Source: Candidatus Hydrogenedentota bacterium (GTDB lineage: Bacteria; Hydrogenedentota; Hydrogenedentia; Hydrogenedentales; SLHB01). Taken from it: 16,541 nt of DNA. Positions 13,898 to 16,541 of this stretch are shown one piece after another. Each line of letters starts with the position of its first letter. The first letter of the stretch is position 1. Position numbers and translations under genes: made by a program. The stretch is taken from the NCBI GenBank assembly GCA_022706165.1, contig JAKJDA010000020.1, forward strand, positions 1-16,541, read 5' to 3'. Under the pieces are notes generated by a model that was given only the letters and a program-made list of their open reading frames with translations, did no database searches and was not told the origin of the DNA.

Positions 13898-13998
13898 CTA
13901 TATATAGGTTTATCTATTATTATAAATATGAATTTAATGATCAACATAGTATAAACGTTTATATATTGTATATAAATATGCAATACTATTTTACATAG
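13898..13998. other. AT-rich island with nested inverted and direct repeats
   Basis: Bases 13901-13990 contain only 14 G or C out of 90 (about 16%), in a window that is otherwise strongly GC-rich. Within it are the palindromes CTATATATAG (13898-13907) and TATAAACGTTTATA (13950-13963), a 10-bp hairpin with one G-T pair, TATTGTATAT/ATATGCAATA with a two-base loop (13964-13973, 13976-13985), and an exact 10-base direct repeat TATAAATATG at 13921-13930 and 13971-13980, starting 50 bases apart. ATAGTAT (13946-13952) and ATACTAT (13983-13989) can also pair. It may be a divergent promoter region, a protein-binding or silencing site, or a remnant of transferred DNA. Confidence 0.7.
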
Positions 13999-14158
13999 AC
14001 AACCAAGTGTTTTGCGAGGACTTCTTGCGCCGCCGCGCCCGCATGGGCCTGCGCGCGCATAGACATCGGAGCCATAGAGACCCCTGATCCGAAAAGGAAT
14101 CGGTCGCCTCAAGCAAGAATCCATGCGAAGAAAATTCGATTCTCGCGTCAAAATCCGG

Positions 14159-14164
14159 TATACT
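14159..14164 (+). promoter_or_regulatory. Possible -10 element for asd
   Basis: TATACT matches TATAAT at five of six positions and lies about 105 bases before the asd start. No good -35 hexamer is present 16-18 bases upstream, so an activator or the upstream AT-rich DNA might be needed. Weak call. Confidence 0.28.
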
Positions 14165-14268
14165 GCCGCCTCTGTCCAGAATAGAGACGGGTCCGCACAG
14201 GCGCTTCGCCCAAGCCGTCTCGTCGAGCGCCATGGCTGGCAAGGCGCGTAACAAGGGAGCACGATATC

Positions 14269-15273
14269 ATGACGCCGAAAGTTGTTGCGGTAGTGGGCGC
14301 CACGGGTTTGGTCGGCAGCAAGATGTTGGAGGTGCTGGAAGAGCGCAGTTTTCCGATAAAGGAGCTCAAATGCCTGGCGTCGGCGCGTTCGAAGGGCAAG
14401 ACCCTGAAATTCCGCGGCGAGACGGTGAGCGTCGAAGAACTGACGGAGACCTCGTTCCAAGGCGTGGACATCGCCCTGTTCAGCGCGGGCGGCTCGACGA
14501 GCAAGAAATTCGCGCCGTGCGCGGCGAAAGCCGGTTGCGTCGTCGTCGACAATTCCAGCGCGTGGCGCATGGACCCGGAAGTGCCGCTCGTGGTGCCGGA
14601 AGTCAACGCGCACGACATCCCCAAGCACAAGGGCATCATCGCGAACCCGAATTGTTCCACCATCCAGATGGTGGTGGTGCTGAAACCGTTGCACGACGCC
14701 GCCACGATCGAGCGCGTCATTGTGGACACGTATCAGGCCGTGTCGGGCGCGGGCAAAGCCGCCGTCGACGAGATGTACGCCCAGACCCGGGCCGTGCTGG
14801 CCGGCGAAGAACCGGTGTGCCACATCTTCCCGCACCCCATCGCGTTCAACTGCATTCCGCAGATTCCGCAGGCCAACGCATTCGAGGACAACGGTTACAC
14901 GAACGAAGAGATGAAGATGGTCAACGAGACCAAGAAGATCATGGGCGATCCAAACATCCGCGTCACGGCGACGACCGTGCGCGTGCCGGTGCATTCGGGA
15001 CATAGCGAATCGGTCACCATCGAGACCGCGAAGAAACTGACGGCCGCGCAGGCGCGCCAGTTGTTGTCGCGGGCGCCGGGCGTCGTCGTGCAGGACGATC
15101 CCGCCAACCAGATTTACCCGTTGGCGATCAACGCCGTCGGCAGCGGCGAGACCTTCGTCGGACGCATCCGCGAAGACCTCTCGCACCCGCGCGGCCTGGC
15201 GATGTGGATCGTCTCGGACAATCTGCTGAAGGGCGCGGCGTTCAACGCTGTCCAAATCGCTGAGTTGTTGTAG
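14269..15273 (+). CDS. asd: Aspartate-semialdehyde dehydrogenase
   Basis: A complete 334-residue enzyme that reduces aspartyl phosphate to aspartate semialdehyde with NADPH, in the cytoplasm. It is the branch-point step for lysine/diaminopimelate, threonine and methionine. The NADP-binding GATGLVGSKML is at residues 10-20, the SAGGSTSKKFAPCAAKAG segment follows, and NSSAWRMDPEVPLVVPEVN marks the substrate loop. NPNCST carries the catalytic Cys129, VSGAGKAAVDE follows, and RVPVHSGHSE includes the expected general base (His245). All key residues are intact and the length is normal for the shorter (Gram-positive/actinobacterial-like) Asd class. The ATG follows GGGAG at about 9-10 bases. No dapA, lysC or other lysine gene is adjacent. 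A Gfo/Idh/MocA gene starts 92 bases downstream and may share the transcript. Confidence 0.95.
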   Translation: MTPKVVAVVGATGLVGSKMLEVLEERSFPIKELKCLASARSKGKTLKFRGETVSVEELTETSFQGVDIALFSAGGSTSKKFAPCAAKAGCVVVDNSSAWRMDPEVPLVVPEVNAHDIPKHKGIIANPNCSTIQMVVVLKPLHDAATIERVIVDTYQAVSGAGKAAVDEMYAQTRAVLAGEEPVCHIFPHPIAFNCIPQIPQANAFEDNGYTNEEMKMVNETKKIMGDPNIRVTATTVRVPVHSGHSESVTIETAKKLTAAQARQLLSRAPGVVVQDDPANQIYPLAINAVGSGETFVGRIREDLSHPRGLAMWIVSDNLLKGAAFNAVQIAELL

Positions 15274-15365
15274 CATAGCGAAGACGCTGGTTTGCCTGTC
15301 CGTCCGGCGGATTGCGCCTCTGCGCGCGTCGGATTGGACGTTGCTGTTGAGTTGAGGAGAATCGC

Positions 15366-16541
15366 ATGAAGGACGCACGCAACGAAACAAGCGCGAAAAA
15401 TGTCCATTCGGGGAGCGCCAAGACCACGCGAAAACCCAGCCGGCGGGACTTTCTCGTCGCGACGGCGGCGGGCGGCGCGGGGCTTTTGATGGGCGCTGCC
15501 GCCATGGCCCAGGAAGAAGCGGAATCCGCCGCTGCGGCCCCGGCGTCCGAATCGCTTGCTCCAGCCGTGGCCCCATCCTCGAACGACCTCAACATCGCCA
15601 TGATCGGCCTAGGCGCGGAAGGCATGATCTTGATGGAGTCCATCCTGCGCATTCCCGGCATCCGCGTCAAAGCCATATGCGACATTTGGGAGTATAGCCA
15701 ACGGCGCGCCTCGGGCACCTTGCGCAAGTACGACCACGATCACAACCTCTACGTCGACTACCGCGAACTGCTGGCCAACGAAAAGGACCTTGACGCCGTC
15801 ATTGTCGCGACGCCGGACTTCATGCACGCCGAACACACGATCGCGTGTCTCAAGGCCGGTTTGCACGTCTACTGCGAAAAAGAGATGGCCAACACCATCG
15901 AAGGCGCCAAACGGATGCTGCTGGCCCAGCGCGAAACCGGCAAACTCCTCCAGATCGGCCACCAACGCCGCAGCAATCCGCGCTACCTGAACGCCATCGG
16001 ATCCTTGGTGCGGGAACATCGCCTGCTCGATCGCATCACCCATGCGAACGCGCAATGGAACCGCGCCAAGAGCGAAGACCTCGGCTGGCCCAAGCGCTAC
16101 GAGATAGACCCGGCAACCTTGGCGAAATACGGGTACGACTCGATGCACCATTTCCGCAATTGGCGCTGGTACCGCAAATACGGCGGCGGACCGGTGGTCG
16201 ATCTCGGATCGCACCAGATCGATATCTTCAATTGGGTTTTCGGCGCTCCCCCGCGGTCGGTCGTGGCCAGCGGCGGCATCGACTACTACACGCAGCACGA
16301 ATGGTTCGACAACGTCTTGGCCATCTACGAGTACGACACCCCCGAGGGCGTGTCGCGCGCGTTCTACCAAGTTCTGACGACCTCCAGCAACGGCGGCTTT
16401 TACGAAACCTTCATGGGCGTCAACGGCACACTGGTCATCTCGGAAGTCCCCATGCGCGGCAACCATTTCCTCAAGGAAGTGCACGCGCCGGACGAGCCCT
16501 GGAACAAACTCGTCGCCGCCGGACTGCTCTCGAAACCGGAC
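15366..16541 (+). CDS. Tat-exported Gfo/Idh/MocA-family oxidoreductase (partial, 3' end outside window)
   Basis: The frame is open from the ATG at 15366 to the right edge (392 codons seen). GAGGAG lies about 8 bases before the start. The N-terminus is a twin-arginine signal: SRRDFLVA (Arg26-Arg27), a hydrophobic Ala/Gly stretch, and a likely cleavage near residue 48 (AMA-Q). An Ala/Pro/Glu/Ser-rich linker (~49-72) leads into the Rossmann domain, with IAMIGLGAEG at ~77-86. HVYCEKEMA carries the conserved Lys172 of the family's EKP motif, though Pro is replaced by Glu. GPVVDLGSHQIDIFNW is the typical second-domain motif with the His. Members with Tat signals are common in Planctomycetota and related glycan-degrading bacteria and oxidise or epimerise sugars with a tightly bound NAD(P). 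The exact substrate cannot be read. The transcript could be shared with asd, but their functions are not obviously linked. Confidence 0.9.
   Translation, partial: MKDARNETSAKNVHSGSAKTTRKPSRRDFLVATAAGGAGLLMGAAAMAQEEAESAAAAPASESLAPAVAPSSNDLNIAMIGLGAEGMILMESILRIPGIRVKAICDIWEYSQRRASGTLRKYDHDHNLYVDYRELLANEKDLDAVIVATPDFMHAEHTIACLKAGLHVYCEKEMANTIEGAKRMLLAQRETGKLLQIGHQRRSNPRYLNAIGSLVREHRLLDRITHANAQWNRAKSEDLGWPKRYEIDPATLAKYGYDSMHHFRNWRWYRKYGGGPVVDLGSHQIDIFNWVFGAPPRSVVASGGIDYYTQHEWFDNVLAIYEYDTPEGVSRAFYQVLTTSSNGGFYETFMGVNGTLVISEVPMRGNHFLKEVHAPDEPWNKLVAAGLLSKPD

Larger units (their letters stand above)
13735..14268. other. 534-base intergenic region between the TMTC-like gene and asd
   Basis: This region separates divergent genes and holds no convincing coding sequence. 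Its centre is the AT-rich island described separately. The flanks are GC-rich like the rest of the window. On the minus strand TTGATC and AATAAT, 17 bases apart inside the island, make a possible promoter for the TMTC-like gene with a ~170-base leader. On the plus strand TATACT (14159-14164) makes a possible -10 for asd with a weak -35, and GGGAG sits about 10 bases before the asd ATG. Bases 14001-14150 show nothing I can name. Confidence 0.5.

Noticed and set aside
13898..13998. AT-rich island as a replication origin
   Set aside because: No recognisable DnaA boxes, and no dnaA, dnaN or gidA gene nearby.
14232..15005. Overlapping plus-strand open frame across asd
   Set aside because: Out-of-frame shadow with Arg/Gly-rich, low-complexity translation; asd has complete catalytic motifs.
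13735..15576. Long minus-strand open frame that continues upstream of the TMTC-like gene, through the AT-rich island and antisense to asd
   Set aside because: The part antisense to asd reads as a shadow of a clearly real enzyme in high-GC DNA, and the conserved protein begins at 13734. An in-frame ATG at 13945-13947 would add an Ile-rich hydrophobic stretch (MLIIKFIFIII), but it has no ribosome-binding site.

Overview
The window is high-GC bacterial DNA with tightly packed genes. The gene set suggests an uncultured, environmental, glycan-degrading Gram-negative lineage. The pointers are a Tat-exported Gfo/Idh/MocA oxidoreductase, a DUF4091 glycoside-hydrolase-like protein, a sulfatase-superfamily protein, an exported rubrerythrin-like protein and a bacterial glycerol-1-phosphate dehydrogenase. 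I infer something like Candidatus Hydrogenedentota or a PVC-like phylum. No rRNA or other phylogenetic marker is present to settle this, and I see no tRNA, CRISPR array or insertion sequence.

Layout. (1) Positions 1-2165 (+): the C-terminal end of a GT-C-type membrane glycosyltransferase and a Wzx-like polysaccharide flippase, a surface-glycan pair. (2) Positions 2125-4352 (-): an LsrG-like ABM-fold protein, a one-piece regulator with a degenerate receiver and a Fis-type helix-turn-helix, and a glycerol-1-phosphate dehydrogenase (EgsA/AraM). (3) Positions 4672-5886 (+): a LysM plus M23 peptidoglycan hydrolase with no visible signal peptide, behind a 319-base intergenic region rich in short repeats. 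(4) Positions 5860-7573 (-): a lipoprotein and a sulfatase-superfamily hydrolase, four bases apart, with a good promoter upstream. (5) Positions 7691-9042 (-): an exported rubrerythrin-like protein that has lost most of its diiron ligands, then a DUF2231 membrane protein. A promoter and a terminator-like hairpin lie in the leader. (6) Positions 9315-9692 (+): a stand-alone receiver lacking the phosphoacceptor Asp. (7) Positions 9721-11778 (-): an exported DUF4091 protein with a discoidin-like domain inside it. (8) Positions 12070-13734 (-): a TMTC-like membrane protein with C-terminal TPRs. (9) Positions 13735-14268: an intergenic region containing a roughly 100-base AT-rich island. (10) Positions 14269-15273 (+): asd. 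(11) Position 15366 to the window end (+): a Tat-exported Gfo/Idh/MocA oxidoreductase, cut by the window edge.

No single large system stands out. The genes fall into three loose themes: building surface glycans (GT-C enzyme, flippase, TMTC-like protein), breaking down or remodelling glycans and cell wall outside the cytoplasm (DUF4091, sulfatase-like, Gfo/Idh/MocA, M23), and envelope redox (rubrerythrin-like plus DUF2231). The most unusual observations are a rubrerythrin fold that keeps its rubredoxin cysteines but loses five of seven iron ligands, its attenuator-like leader, two independent pseudo-receivers, a bacterial enzyme for the archaeal-type glycerol-1-phosphate, and the AT-rich island in front of asd. 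Promoter and operator calls were made by eye and are tentative.
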